Shown in pieces: positions 12,189 through 23,681 of a stretch of 64,000 nucleotides of DNA (position 1 is its first letter; each line of letters starts with the position of its first letter). This stretch comes from Volvariella volvacea V23. Its lineage: Eukaryota; Basidiomycota; Agaricomycetes; Agaricales; Pluteaceae. The position numbers and the translations under genes are program-made. The DNA lies in assembly GCA_000349905.1 (NCBI GenBank), contig KB722740.1, forward strand, positions 811,043 through 875,042, read 5' to 3'. The notes under the pieces are model-generated. The model was given only the letters and a program-made list of their open reading frames with translations. It was not told the DNA's origin and did not search any database.

Positions 12189-13227
12189 TGTTGTGAGAAA
12201 ACAAGACAGCCAAAAAGCAACGAATGTGATAGGGCGGACACCACGTGCTACATTGAGTCTATACTGTACCCATAGGACCAGTCACTGCGCAACCACCCGT
12301 CTGCCTCAGATCAGCAGGCGAACTTGGCAAACGCTGGTCGCTGCTCGTCCCGCACGTTTCACCGCTTCTGCGCACACTGCGACCCAGCTGTCACGGCCGC
12401 ATGCGTTGAAGAACATCTGATGGATCTCGCTGTCTCGGCGTCGGGGACTATGGTGCCGTGGATGTATTATGGAGATAGACGGGAGAACCCACGGATGACT
12501 GGGAACGTGGCCGCATCGTGGGTGAGACAGGTACCTTATCTTGTCACCCATTGGTCGGCAATGACGGCAGCGACGAGCTCAGGATTTAACACGTAGTATA
12601 TTAACCCTAACCTAGGGGGAGAAGAGCGGCCGCCAGGGCATGGTGCACGACGGAGAACGGGGAAGGAGAACGGGGGCGGGACTAATGAAGTAGATGACGG
12701 ACAAGGGCGAGATAGGGAATGGGCATGGGGGAGAGTCATCTGACGGCTCGGGCCTTGTGATCAGTGAATCAGATTCGCTGGGGGGCACGGCGTGGAGAAC
12801 TGGAGATGGCGAGGGGACTGAATAGGCTGTACTTGGCCCTGATGATGTCGCCATTCCAGGCGTGCCAAGGGATGCGTGACATGGCGGAGAGGTGGTCACG
12901 GCGAGTGCTAACGCCATTGCTGATGGCGAGGGCCTCTCGAGTGGGTGGGAAGAGCAGACGGTGGAGGGACGGATAATAAATTGGCTGGATACTAGTATTA
13001 TCGGAATGTGGATGAGAAATGTTATCCAACACAGGGTGAGTTTCTAATCGGAGTGTCCGTCACGAGCGCCGGTGACGAAGGCCCTTCCGGCGTTGGCCGT
13101 GACGATGGGGTAGCGACGATGCCGTGTGAATTCTCTCCGTTGGCGATGGCTGGCGCCCAGGTCCCCTCAACACCATTCTTTCCTTCCCCTCCATCACCAT
13201 CCTCCACAGCATCCTCCCTCCCTCCTC
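12189..13227. other. Divergent intergenic region, TFB4 / CHD1
   Basis: About 1 kb between two divergent starts. It contains AACCCTAACC near 12603 (a partial telomere-like motif). Frames on both strands up to about 100 codons are open, but their translations are low-complexity or have no family resemblance, so none is called. The stretch just before CHD1 (13170-13270) is very rich in C and T, as in many basidiomycete promoters. Confidence 0.5.
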
Positions 13228-16200
13228 ATGCCCTCCTCTCCTCCCGTCACCCCCCTCTCGCTTCATCCCCATCCCCTCAACATCATCTATGACAGCGACG
13301 ACGACATGCACGTCGACTCCGACAACGACCGCAGCAAGGACGCTGATGCCGACGGGGATTTCGTCGAGGACGACACCTCTCCAGTTTTAGAGCAGCCCGA
13401 AATGACCCATCGTCCCCTGCCCTTGTCTCACCACACCCCGGATTCGGTTAGTCCTCTCCGTTATTTAGCGCCCCTCCCGCCCTCTCACCCGTTTGTCTCC
13501 ACTCAAGGATGCGGATGATTCGGTTGGTGCAGTCAGTTGTAAATAACACGTATATTCGTCTTATTGCGTTCAGGGTTATGAGGACAACGCGGACGATGAC
13601 GACGACAATGACGACGACGACGCTACCTACGGAGACGATGACTACGGGAAGAAGAAACCCCAAAAGAAGAAGAAGAGGGCTGCGTCCACCGCCATCGTCC
13701 GACCCAAAGGTATTAATGTCCTGCTGCTATCCTGTGTCCGACTCACTCTTGCATAGTATCCCGCCATGTATCAGACTCGGACTCGGATTCCGAGTATGGT
13801 TCGCGTTCTCATCGCAAAAAGAAGAGGGCACGGTCGTCTGGGGACGAGGTTCGCGTTTCCAGTCGTGGCGTCAAGGTGCCCAATTACGCGGATGATGTTC
13901 AGGGTTTTGAGCAGTTTGAAGAAGAAGAGACAGAAGCAAGCTATTATGCGGCTCCTGTGACTCAATATGAAGAAGAGGATGAGATTGAAGCGGTCCTTAG
14001 TCATTGCCGCGACGAAGAGCATCTAGACGATGTGGAGGACCTGTGGTTTGAAAATATAGTATGTTTCATCGACGGCGGGTTTGAATGCGACGATAACTCT
14101 GGCTTCACCAGCGATTCCATATCAAGTGGAAGAATTTCTCTCATCTGCACAACACAGACGAGAGGTACGAATTCCTCAAGCGATTCCGAGGAATCAAACG
14201 CGTCGACAACTACATCAAAGCGTATAAAGCGTGGCAATCACGACTTAATGCCCCAGGACTATCCCGCGAGGATGCTGAGGCACTCCTGCTGGATAAAGAA
14301 CGGGAAAAAGAGGAGCTTGAGACCTTCCGCAATGTTGAACGAATAGTCTCCCACAGGGAAAGCGAAACTACGACCGAGTATTTCTGCAAGTGGCAGGGGT
14401 TGAACTATGACCACTGCACATGGGAAACTCATGCGGACGTCGGCACTATCGCAAAAACGCAAATAGACGCATATCGCAAGCGTGAAGCGGAGGCGCGATT
14501 CCCGTTCAAGAGCATGAGTTACAGTCGGCATGGAAGGCCGGCCTTCCAAAAGATTACACAGGATCCGGACTACATCGAGGCAACGGGCGGGTCGTTGAAA
14601 GATTTCCAGTTAACGGGATTGAATTGGTTAGCATATCTATGGTCGAAAGGAGAGAACGGCATTTTGGCGGATGAGATGGGTCTCGGGAAGGTGTCGTACA
14701 ATTTTTTTTACTAAAACATCCGTTTACTTACCACCAGCCCACGCGGTCAGACCGTTCAAACCGTTTCCTTTTTGTCCTATTTATTCCACCAAATGCACCA
14801 ATATGGGCCGTTCCTTGTGATCGTCCCGCTCTCGACTATTACCGCTTGGCAATCTCAGTTTTCAATCTGGGCGCCAGACCTGAATGTTGTCACTTATATC
14901 GGGACAGCGGCAGCCCGTGAGGTAATTCGGACGTATGAATTCGGTGCATCAAATAAGAAGCTGAAGATGAATGTGCTACTGACAACATATGAGCTTGTCC
15001 TCCGAGACTCCAAGGAGTTGGGTGAAATTAAATGGCAAGCGCTGGCAGTCGATGAAGTAAGTTTCCGCACCACTTCACCTGACGATGCTCAACATTTTGT
15101 CAAGGCGCATCGCCTCAAAAATTCCGAGAGCCAACTCTATGAAGCCCTCCGTTCCTTCTCTGCGGCATCTAAGCTACTGATTACTGGCACACCGCTCCAG
15201 AACAATGTGAAAGGTAAGCAAGTTTATGCCCTGGGGGACACAGTAATCCTAATCACCGAGTGCATAGAGCTCCTGTCCTTGATGCACTTCCTGATGCCTG
15301 AGAAATGTGGGTTCCCATACGATTGTCCCAAAGTACGGACTCATATCACACCTCAGTCGCACTCACTGATGAATTTGACCTAAACGATGCGGATCATGAG
15401 GTCAAAATCAAAGAGCTTCATAAGCAGTTGGAGTCGCTTATGCTTCGACGGCTCAAGAGGGATGTGCTTACGTCTTTGCCCACAAAAAGCGAGCGTATCC
15501 TGCGTGTTGAAATGTCTGCTTTGCAAACACATTTCTATAAAAACATCTTGACAAAGGTACAATTCATCATATACGCGCGCCGGGACCCGTGCTGACGAGA
15601 TACAGAATTTCCAAGGATTGGTCAAGAGTGCCAATGGAAACAACAGTATAAGTCTCCTTAATATCGGTACGCCAGGATCACCTAATATATGCACCTATTA
15701 TTCATTTGTATCGCGTTAGCGATGGAATTGAAGAAGGCTGCGAACCACCCCTACCTCTTTGATGGTGCTGAAGTACGTTCCGATAATAATGAGGAGGTCT
15801 TGAAGGGTCTTGTGATGAACAGCGGGAAAATGGTCCTTTTGGACAAGCTCTTGCAGCGATTGAAGCAGGATGGGCATCGTGTCCTAATTTTTAGCCAGAT
15901 GGTCCGCATGTTGGACATCTTGAGTGACTACATGTCCTTGCGTGGGTATCTTCACCAGCGACTTGATGGTATGGTTGCATCAGAAGCCCGTAAGAAATCT
16001 ATCGCGCACTTCAATGCCGTTGGTTCCCCAGATTTCGCCTTCTTGCTCTCAACTCGTGCCGGAGGTCTGGGAATCAACTTGGAAACTGCAGATACCGTCA
16101 TCATCTTTGACGTACGTCATTTGCTCCTCTGCTGTAGTATGTTTGATTGACCCTACTGGCAGAGTGATTGGAATCCTCAAAATGACCTACAAGCAATGGC

Positions 16201-18427
16201 TCGCGCGCATCGAATCGGTCAGAAGTCCCACGTCAGCGTCTATCGTTTCGTTAGCAAAGATACTATGGAGGAAGATGTCTTGGAGCGAGCAAAGAAGAAG
16301 ATGGTACTCGAATATGCAAGTAAGTTTGGCCTGGTTTACTATGTATACTTATTGCTGACTCTGTAAAGTCATTAACCAGATGGATACTACCCAGGCACAC
16401 CTTAGCAGTAAGGCGACATCGAAGGATATGAAACCCGACAACCTTAGTAAAGAGGAGCTTCACGCCGTTCTCAAGTACGGCGCACAGAAGATGTGCGTAT
16501 CCAAGTGCGAGATAGTGGTCGGTTATCCTGCTCACTTTCAGATAGGTTCGACAAGGACGACACTCAACAAAACAAGAAGCTCGCCGAAATGGACTTAGAC
16601 GACATCTTGAACAGGGCAGAAGACCATGAAACAATGCAAACGGGTGATGCTGGCACATCCTTGGGTGGAGAGGGCTTCCTTGCTCAATTCGCTGCGGTCA
16701 GCGACGTCAAGAATGATATGAATTGGGAGGACATTATTCCGCTCGAGGAACGACAGAAGTTCGAGGCAGAAGAGGACTCGAGAAAGGCGGAGGAGCTTGC
16801 TGCGCAGGAGATTCGCGATAGAAAACGCACCCATGCTCAAGTCTCATACGAAGGCATGGATGTAGATCAACCCGCCCCAGCTCCTGCCCCCAAGAAACCA
16901 AAGGTACCAGGGCCGACGAGGAAGACCGCGAGCCAGAAAGCAATGGAACTGAAGGAGCGGGATGTTCGTGTCCTTATTCGAAGTCTACAGCGCTGGGGTG
17001 ATATCCGACAGCGTTACGATATCATCGTATGTGCCCCTCTGTCAATTTTTTCGTTAGCAAATTAATCTGTTAGTACAGGTTCAAGAGTCCAAATTACAGG
17101 ACAAGAATAAGGCCATGCTGCTCGATGTTTCAGACGAAATCATCGACATCTGTGCACAAGCCGTGAAAGATAATGAGGATCAAAAGCGCTCCCGTATCGC
17201 CGCTGGTGAAACTCTCACCAACGCACAAAAGAGCAAGGCTGTCCTTGTAACTTGTCGCGGTGTCAGTAACATCAACGCGGAAACTGTCTTGTCGCGACAC
17301 CGCGATTTGCGCATCTTGTATAATATACTGTCGGAACTGGACGATCCATACAAGTGGCAAATCCCGATTGACAACATCCGACCAACACTGAACTGGTCGG
17401 GACGATGGGGTCCCCAAGACGATTCTATGTTACTCGTTGGTGCTTTCCTTCATGGCTTTGGTAACTGGGAGGCAATGCAAAAGGACCCTCGACTTGGGTT
17501 AGAAGGTAAATTCTTCCTGGAGGAAGGAAAGAAGGGTGAAGACTCCGCCACTCGACCTATACCCAATGCAATCCACCTTGTTCGGCGCGGAGATTTCCTC
17601 CTTGGATTGTTAAGAGAGCATGACGAGAAGATGCGCTCGATCGAGTCCTCGCTGAGGAATAAACAAATGAAACAATCGACATCACCCCCACCTACCATTG
17701 CCACATCGTCATCATACGCAAGCACACTCAAACGAAGGGCAGAGAGCGAAGCGGTAGCATCAGTCGACGACAACTCGGCACGGAAAAGGAAGAGGCGGCC
17801 AACGCCTACCTTTACAGACTCAGAATCGTCCGATGAATGGTCAGTTTGCTCATGTCCTTTTGTATTTCTAGTATCTAATCGACGCATAGCCCTTCGATGG
17901 ATGAGGCTGCCACTAAGGAAGAACTGCGACCAGTCAAGAAACAATTGGTAAGCCACTTGTCTTCACCGGTTCCACCCTCTCTGACGGCCTTGCAGAAACA
18001 GTTGAAGCTCTCAGGAGAGGACTTGCCTCGGGATGATAAGGTCGCAATTCTGAAAGATTCTCTTGCTGCTATTGGTCGTCGTATAGAGGTCGTGCTGAAA
18101 AATAAAGAGGCAGCGGGCGAAGACAGAGAAAGATGGCGCCGACATTTGTGGACGTGAGTATATTACTATTAACACTGCACATGCATCTGTGCTGAGACGG
18201 TTTTTAGATTCGTCACACTGTTCTGGCCCAAGAAAGTCAAGGCCTCCAAGTTGGAGGAGATTCACGCCAAGATGGTTATGAAAGAAGCTGCACCCCGAGT
18301 GCAGCAAGCTGATGTCGCATCCAAGAAACCTCGATTAGGCGCCGGCAGTTCCAGCTCCTCAAGGCCTAATGGTTCCACCAATCCTAATGCATCCTCCTCC
18401 CGACCCAATGGCAAATCTCACAGATAA
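13228..18427 (+). CDS. CHD1: Chd1-type chromodomain ATP-dependent chromatin remodeler
   Basis: Nucleosome-spacing remodeler of transcribed genes. Domains in order: an acidic/basic N-terminus ([15 protein letters not shown] and the [10 protein letters not shown] block); chromodomain 1 ([14 protein letters not shown]); chromodomain 2 ([17 protein letters not shown]); the helicase ATP-binding lobe ([32 protein letters not shown], a DEAH box rejoined across an intron near 15057-15110, [19 protein letters not shown]); the C-terminal lobe ([37 protein letters not shown]); the SANT/SLIDE region ([20 protein letters not shown]); and a C-terminal CHCT domain ([17 protein letters not shown]). An in-frame Met at 13126 also exists; I chose 13228 because the CT-rich stretch between them looks like leader. 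Stop at 18425-18427. About a dozen introns. Confidence 0.93.
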
Positions 18428-18699
18428 CCCTTTTCTGCTCCTCCGTCTTTCGCTTGCCTATCCATTTTCGCGCTTTGTGTTATCAGGTTTTTCTTCGCTT
18501 TTCTATGCCGCTATCCTATACAAATTGTACAATCCATATTACCTCTCGGCCTTACTTGTAGATGCCTAGCTAAATTCAATTGAATAGTATAACACCCTGT
18601 CTCGAATGATCTATAATTTCATTAATTTCGTGATATACTCGATCGATATGGCATTCATGTACAGCAATAAAGATAGACAGAGGTTTGGTCAAAGAGAGG

Positions 18700-19717
18700 C
18701 TAGCGATGATCTCTGTCGCGCATAGCGGATTTTAGGGTACCAGAACGCGTCCGTTGTGACCTTGTTTCTGTGGGAGCTACACTATAGTAGACGGAGTTGT
18801 CGTCTCGTGCGTGTCGCCGATCCCTTTCTCGGGACTGCCTTCTCGAGGTGGAAGGACCGGCAATCGGTTGGGGTTGGGTTTGCTCAGGAGGTAGGGACAG
18901 TGCTCTTGAGGCTGCAGAATAAGGAGGTCAGCAACAAGCAATGATGGAGTTGAGTTAATTTACCTCCAATAAGCTCCTTTGCCTCTGCATCTTTGGTGTA
19001 CTTTTGCACGAGCGAGGCAAAGCGCTTGACTTCCCACTTCAACTGATCGGCCATGGCCGTGTTCCCTTGAGCAATAGCCCACTTCCTCTCCTCCTTGCAC
19101 CTCCGCCGTTCTGTGTCTGCTAGCAAAGCCTGGGCACGCAATGTAGCAATATCTCGTTCCAGCTGAGTTCTGTATTTTGAACCCACGAGGTCCGAGTTGG
19201 AATCGACAGACGTGATATCAATGGACTGGTTCGGGTGTTGTTGAGCATTAGGGTGTGGGTCATGATCGGGTGTGTCGGTCTGAGTGGTATCTCCAAGTTG
19301 GCTTCGTCTGAACTGGACGAGGCGCTGGCGTTGTACGAGAGGGGATGTGGTATGGAGATTAGCGTTTTTGAGTACGGCCTGAGAATGCCTACGACGTCGT
19401 TCTCGTTTGGCAGGTGGGTCTATAAATTGGGAGAGGAAGTCGGTGCATGTGTAACCGAGCACGACGCCTATGATAGTGACAGCACAGCGATTAGGATCTT
19501 GGGAGTGGGCGAAGTCGATTACGAGCTTTGCAGCCATACCACAGAATAGAGGTATGGCCAGCACTGTGGTGTTGTAAGCATATTGGAGCGCGACTCCCTG
19601 CCAGACGCCCATCATGATGAAATCCCGTACTGTTTGTTCGTCGTTGCGGGTGAGCAGATTTAAAGCGAGGCGTGCGCCGAGTCCAATCAGGAGGGCAGGC
19701 GCTGTATAAGCAGGCAT
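18700..19717 (-). CDS. Unrecognised membrane protein with C-terminal coiled coil
   Basis: I do not recognise the family. The likely start is MPAYTAPALLIGLGARLALN at 19717. Three hydrophobic segments lie in the first 110 residues (ALLIGLGARLALNLL, GVALQYAYNTTVLAIPLFC, CAVTIIGVVLGYTCTDFLSQF). After them come a basic run (KRERRRR), a polar Asp/Asn/Gln-rich linker, and a charged helix with heptad character (LERDIATLRAQALLADTERR to LKWEVKRFASLVQK). A 52-nt GT-AG intron at 18912-18963 is likely. Splicing it extends the C-terminus in an Arg/Ser-rich frame to a stop at 18700, while unspliced RNA would stop at 18884. Function unknown; possibly an organelle or ER membrane protein. Confidence 0.65.
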
Positions 19718-19905
19718 AGTGACTTGAGGGGAATATTCATAAATGCATACAAGGCTGGTTTGTGGTGGTTCAATCAACCTGCACTCGGGACGCCTTCATT
19801 TCAATCAACAGACGTCACACTGTGACCAGACGCGCTCGTCCCTTGTTCTGTTCACGGCCAAAGCTGTTATTCATGTACAGACCGAGGTACGTGCGTTCTA
19901 CGCTG

Positions 19906-21229
19906 TTATTTACCTGCTTGTAGTAGTTGCCTCCAACGATCCCCCTGAATCTTCTCCACGAACTCAAAAATATCCTCCGTCAGCTGATCGGGGCACTCCA
20001 CGGAAGCAAAATGGCCGCCGTGCTCCTGCTCCTTCCACAACACAATATTGTCTGCAACCGTACCACGCGCCCACCAGATTGGGATGTAAAACACATCGTA
20101 TGGGAAACAGCTGACGCCGACAAACACCTCGCGAGGGATAGGCCGACCGAGGTACCCTTCGTAGACCTCTTTACTCTGCTTGTAAATCCTTGCGTGCCCT
20201 GCACTGTTGGAGATCAAATATAGCATCGTCCAGGTAATTATCAGTTCTTTTGACCAGACATATCCTGGTTCTGCCAGACACTCGAGTTTTTCTCGTATCC
20301 AGGCCAGCATACCGATTGGGGAGTCCAGTAAACCATACGATATCGTTTGAGGCTTGGTGCTTTGTATAGCTTGATAACCCGTCTCGTTATCCTGCCACCA
20401 TTTCATGCGACCCAGTCTCTTCTTCTCCTCCGGTGTGAACCACCGAAGGATTAGCCAGAGCAGTGTCAAAGGATGCTTGAGTGGCGAAGAGGCAGAGTGA
20501 TCACCATGTTAATGTGAACACCCACACATGCCTCAGGATGCTGTAGGCCCATGGCCCGAATAATCATGGAGCCCCAATCACCACCTTGCGCGATGTAGTG
20601 AGAGTACCCGAGCTTCAACATGAGCTTGTGGTACATATTTGCGATTTTTTGTGGTGTGAATCTCGATTTCTTGAAGCATGTCAGAAAATGAAGCAGGGCG
20701 GCAGATAGACCCACCGATGGAGAGGAAGAGAGTGTAAAGCCAGGTATAGAGGGACAAACGATGTGAAAAACAGGGTGCTTTGGGTCGCTCCTTTTGGTCA
20801 GCGGAAGAAGGCTCTCAACCTATGGGTAGCGATGCAGGGATGAATAGCATGCAGTACATAGTTGAAGTAGTACTTCACCTCCAAGAAGTTGCCTGGCCAA
20901 CCATGTGCGAATAATAACGGCACGGCATCCTGCTCTTCACTGCGGTGGTGCACAAAGTGAAGTGAAATCAGTTCCCCAGCCTCCTCCAGGTCCACCTTGA
21001 ACATTTTGAAGGTCGAGTTTATGCGTTTCTCCACTGATCTCCAGTCATACTCATTCTTCCAATAGTTAACCAACTCTTCTACGGTCGAAGATGGTGTGCC
21101 GTCCTCCCATTCCATTCCCTGCGGGTGCTGAATATCTGGGATGATTCGAGCCGTCTCGACTCGTTGCTCTATCCACGCAAGGGTTTCTTGCGGAACATCC
21201 AGTTGAAACGGACGAACCTCGCTATCCAT
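19906..21229 (-). pseudogene. Epoxide hydrolase copy A, one-base frameshift
   Basis: Microsomal-type epoxide hydrolase: EHN N-terminal domain plus alpha/beta hydrolase fold. Start MDSEVRPFQLDVPQETLAWI at 21229. Motifs seen are PDIQHPQGMEWEDGTPS, the oxyanion HGWPGNFLE, the nucleophile Asp in GGDWGSMIIR, and the catalytic His in EHGGHFASVE. The open frame breaks near 20473-20485: after HINMVITLPLRHS the frame runs into a stop at 20466, while the homologous sequence (HPLTLLWLILRWFTPEEKK) continues one base out of register. Against copy B the region is exactly one nucleotide short. The only GT...AG pair here spans 29 nt, too short for an intron. It is either a recent pseudogene or a base-calling error. 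Confidence 0.75.
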
Positions 21230-21359
21230 TGCGAAGCTAGGTGATGGAAACGAAGAAAGAACGAGACTGAGACTTCTTCCCTGCGAGATGATGACGTGAA
21301 TTATGTTTGCCAGTGGTAGCTACACACCCCGCCTCCCTGCCTGGACGAGTGGCTGTCAA

Positions 21360-21755
21360 CGAGCACCCCCTAATTTTCTCCACAAACTCCAAGGTATCAT
21401 ACTCGCATTCAACAATTCTGGGCACTCCAATGATGGGAAATGATCACCCCTCGAGGCTCCTTCTCCGTCACAATTATCTGCAATTTTGGCACGCGCCCAG
21501 TGATGAGCCCTCCATTTTTCTCCAAATCGACAATGTGCATGCTAAACATGGTGTTGGTGCGTTTCTAGACAGCTTTCCCATGACATCCCATTCTCCAGTA
21601 GTTCACCAGCTCTTTCAGGGCGGAAGTTGGAACTCCATCCTCCCGTCTCTTCCGACTAGGTGCCTGATGTCTGGAATGATGTGTACTTTATCCACTCGTT
21701 GCTTTATCCAATCGTAGGTGTCTTTGGACTTCCAACTTGAATGAACGCGCACCGT
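21360..21755 (-). pseudogene. Internally deleted epoxide-hydrolase relic between copies A and B
   Basis: On the minus strand, an EHN-like N-terminus (TYDWIKQRVDKVHIIPDIRH) begins near 21752, with nearby LVNYW-like and MHIVDLEKNGGLITG pieces. It then jumps, near 21450-21485, straight to the C-terminal signature GDHFPSLECPELL and LEFVEKI. Frames change several times and stops interrupt it. The catalytic middle (HGWPG, GDWGS and the cap, some 700-800 bp in the neighbours) is missing. This is the remains of a third tandem copy that lost its core by deletion. Confidence 0.75.
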
Positions 21756-22020
21756 CCACCCTCTGGGGGAACAGGGTCAGAAATTCAAGCTGGTTTTACC
21801 CTACACAGTGCAAACCATACGTGCTCATATGACAAGGTATCGCATGCCATGTGTCAGTTAAATTGCTTTGTTGGCGAAACCAAGATACGGAGAAGGACAT
21901 GAGCGACTAGAACAGTTCGAGTACGCGAAATCTAGCCAGAAATAATACAGTGTGCGTAAGGTGTACAACAACAATAGCCCTACTCAATAGCAATCTAGCA
22001 ATAGTCAAATGTAGGCAAAT

Positions 22021-23346
22021 TTACTTCCCTGCTTCGATCAACTGTTTCCACCGATTCCCGTGAATCTTCTCCACGAACTCCCGTATATCAGCTTTGAGCA
22101 GCTCAGGGCACTCAACTGATGGGAAATGACCACCCTCACTATGCTCCTTCCAAAGCACAATGTTGTCTCCTAGTGTTGCGCGCCCCCACCATTCTGGGAT
22201 ATAGGCGACATCGTAAGGGAAACAACTGACCCCCATTGCGACATTGCCTGGGACCTTCTTTGATAGTATAGCTTCGTTGACTTTAGGGACACCCTCTTTA
22301 TAGAGCCTGGCGTGGCCTGCACTGTTGGATAGCAAATAGAGCATCGTCCAAGTGATAGGAAGGTCTTTTGGCAACTCAAACCCGGGCCCGACGGGGAGCT
22401 CGAGCTTCTCCCGTATCCACGCCAGCATACCGATGGGTGAGTCTAATAGGCCATATGATATTGTCTGAGGCTTTGTACTCTGAATCTGTTGGTACCCCAT
22501 TTCGGTCTTTCTAAAACTGAGTAATCGTCCGAGTTTCTTCTTCTCATCCGGTGTGAACCAACGAAGAAACAGCCAAAGGCAAGTGATAGGATTTTTGAGG
22601 AAGGATGGGATGTTGGATATAGGGAAGTTAATGTGGATGCCGACACATGCTTCGGGATACTGAATTGCCACGGAACGTATGATGAGGGAACCCCAATCGC
22701 CAGCTTGGGCGATGTAGTGAGAATACCCAAGTTTGAGCATGAGTTTGTGATAGATGGCTGCAATCTGCACAACACCAAAGCCAGGACGCTGGTAAACTAG
22801 GTTGAGTGGGGTTCTGACATCCTTTGAGTACAAACCCACCTTTGGCGAGCTAGAAAATACAAAGCCTGGGATGGTTGGTGCAACGATATGGAAGGCCTGC
22901 TGTTTAGGGTCCTCCCGTTTTGTGAGGCTCAAGAGGTGCTCGACCTATCCATAAAGTGGTAAGTCCGAGAAGGTATTAGGGCCGAGGTTGCCTACCTCGA
23001 GGAAATTGCCTGGCCAGCCGTGGGCGAACAGAAGAGGCACAGCACCCTCTTCACCACTACGATGATGGACGAAGTGCAGTGTGATCACTTCTCCACTCTC
23101 CTCCAAGTCAACAGTAAACATTTTGAAAGTCTGATTGATATGCTTCTCCACCGCTCTCCAGTCGTATTCAGTCCGCCAATAGTGCACCAAGTCCTCCATC
23201 GTCGAGGTTGGGGTGCCATAACCCCATTCCTTGCCTTCAGGATGCTGGATATCAGGAATGACCCGTGCTGTGTCAACACGCTGTCTTATCCAGTTGTAGG
23301 TTTCGTCTGGGACGTTGAGACAAAATTCTCGAATTTCGCTGGTCAT
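22021..23346 (-). CDS. Epoxide hydrolase copy B, microsomal type, apparently intact
   Basis: Hydrolyses epoxides to diols. Start MTSEIREFCLNVPDETYNWI at 23346. The EHN domain has PDIQHPEGKEWGYGTPTS. The hydrolase fold has the oxyanion loop HGWPGNFLE, the nucleophile Asp in QAGDWGSLIIRS, WLFLRWFTPDEKKKLG, SYGLLDSPIGMLAWIREKLE and the catalytic His in EGGHFPSVECPELL. It ends WKQLIEAGK. Intron 1 follows FLE and ends before VEHLLSL. A second probable intron (51 nt, GTGGGTTTG...TTTACCAG) sits between SSSPK and RPGFGVVQIA. It is a multiple of three with no stop, so retention would keep the frame. Length about 400 residues, normal for the family. Confidence 0.9.
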
Positions 23347-23681
23347 GGTGGGTGATTAGGAGGAGGATGGGCCATCTGACACCTTGGGGTCGTACTTATA
23401 GGACGATTGACGTCGGGGACATCACGGTACCGCTAAATTTGCTGCAGCTGGTCTGATCTCGCCGGCAATGCTGATCACCAACACCGACTACAGGTTTCAA
23501 AACACATGCTATGAAACATCGATGGTGTTGATACCAGAGCCACGGCCATTCACGTGGTTCCTTTGATTTGTTTCCACCTGGTTTCGGGGATAATCTATTT
23601 CTAGTCCGCAACTGCGCGTTAATGGTTACATATTAAGAGCACCTATAATACAGAACATGAAACATGAGAGAGTGGCTTGTG
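23347..23681. other. Intergenic: epoxide hydrolase B promoter / SLU7 3' end
   Basis: About 335 bp between the copy B start and the SLU7 stop. No coding exon or repeat is supported. Confidence 0.5.

Noticed and set aside
12324..12596. Plus-strand frame of 90 codons between TFB4 and CHD1
   Set aside because: No family resemblance, no splice context, and it lies in a promoter region.
13570..13640. GAC/GAT-rich run as a microsatellite locus
   Set aside because: It is coding (acidic stretch of CHD1) and irregular; not a simple repeat.
20474..20502. A 29-nt GT...AG interval as an intron in epoxide hydrolase copy A
   Set aside because: Far shorter than other introns here, with no branch-point room; a one-base deletion explains the same data.
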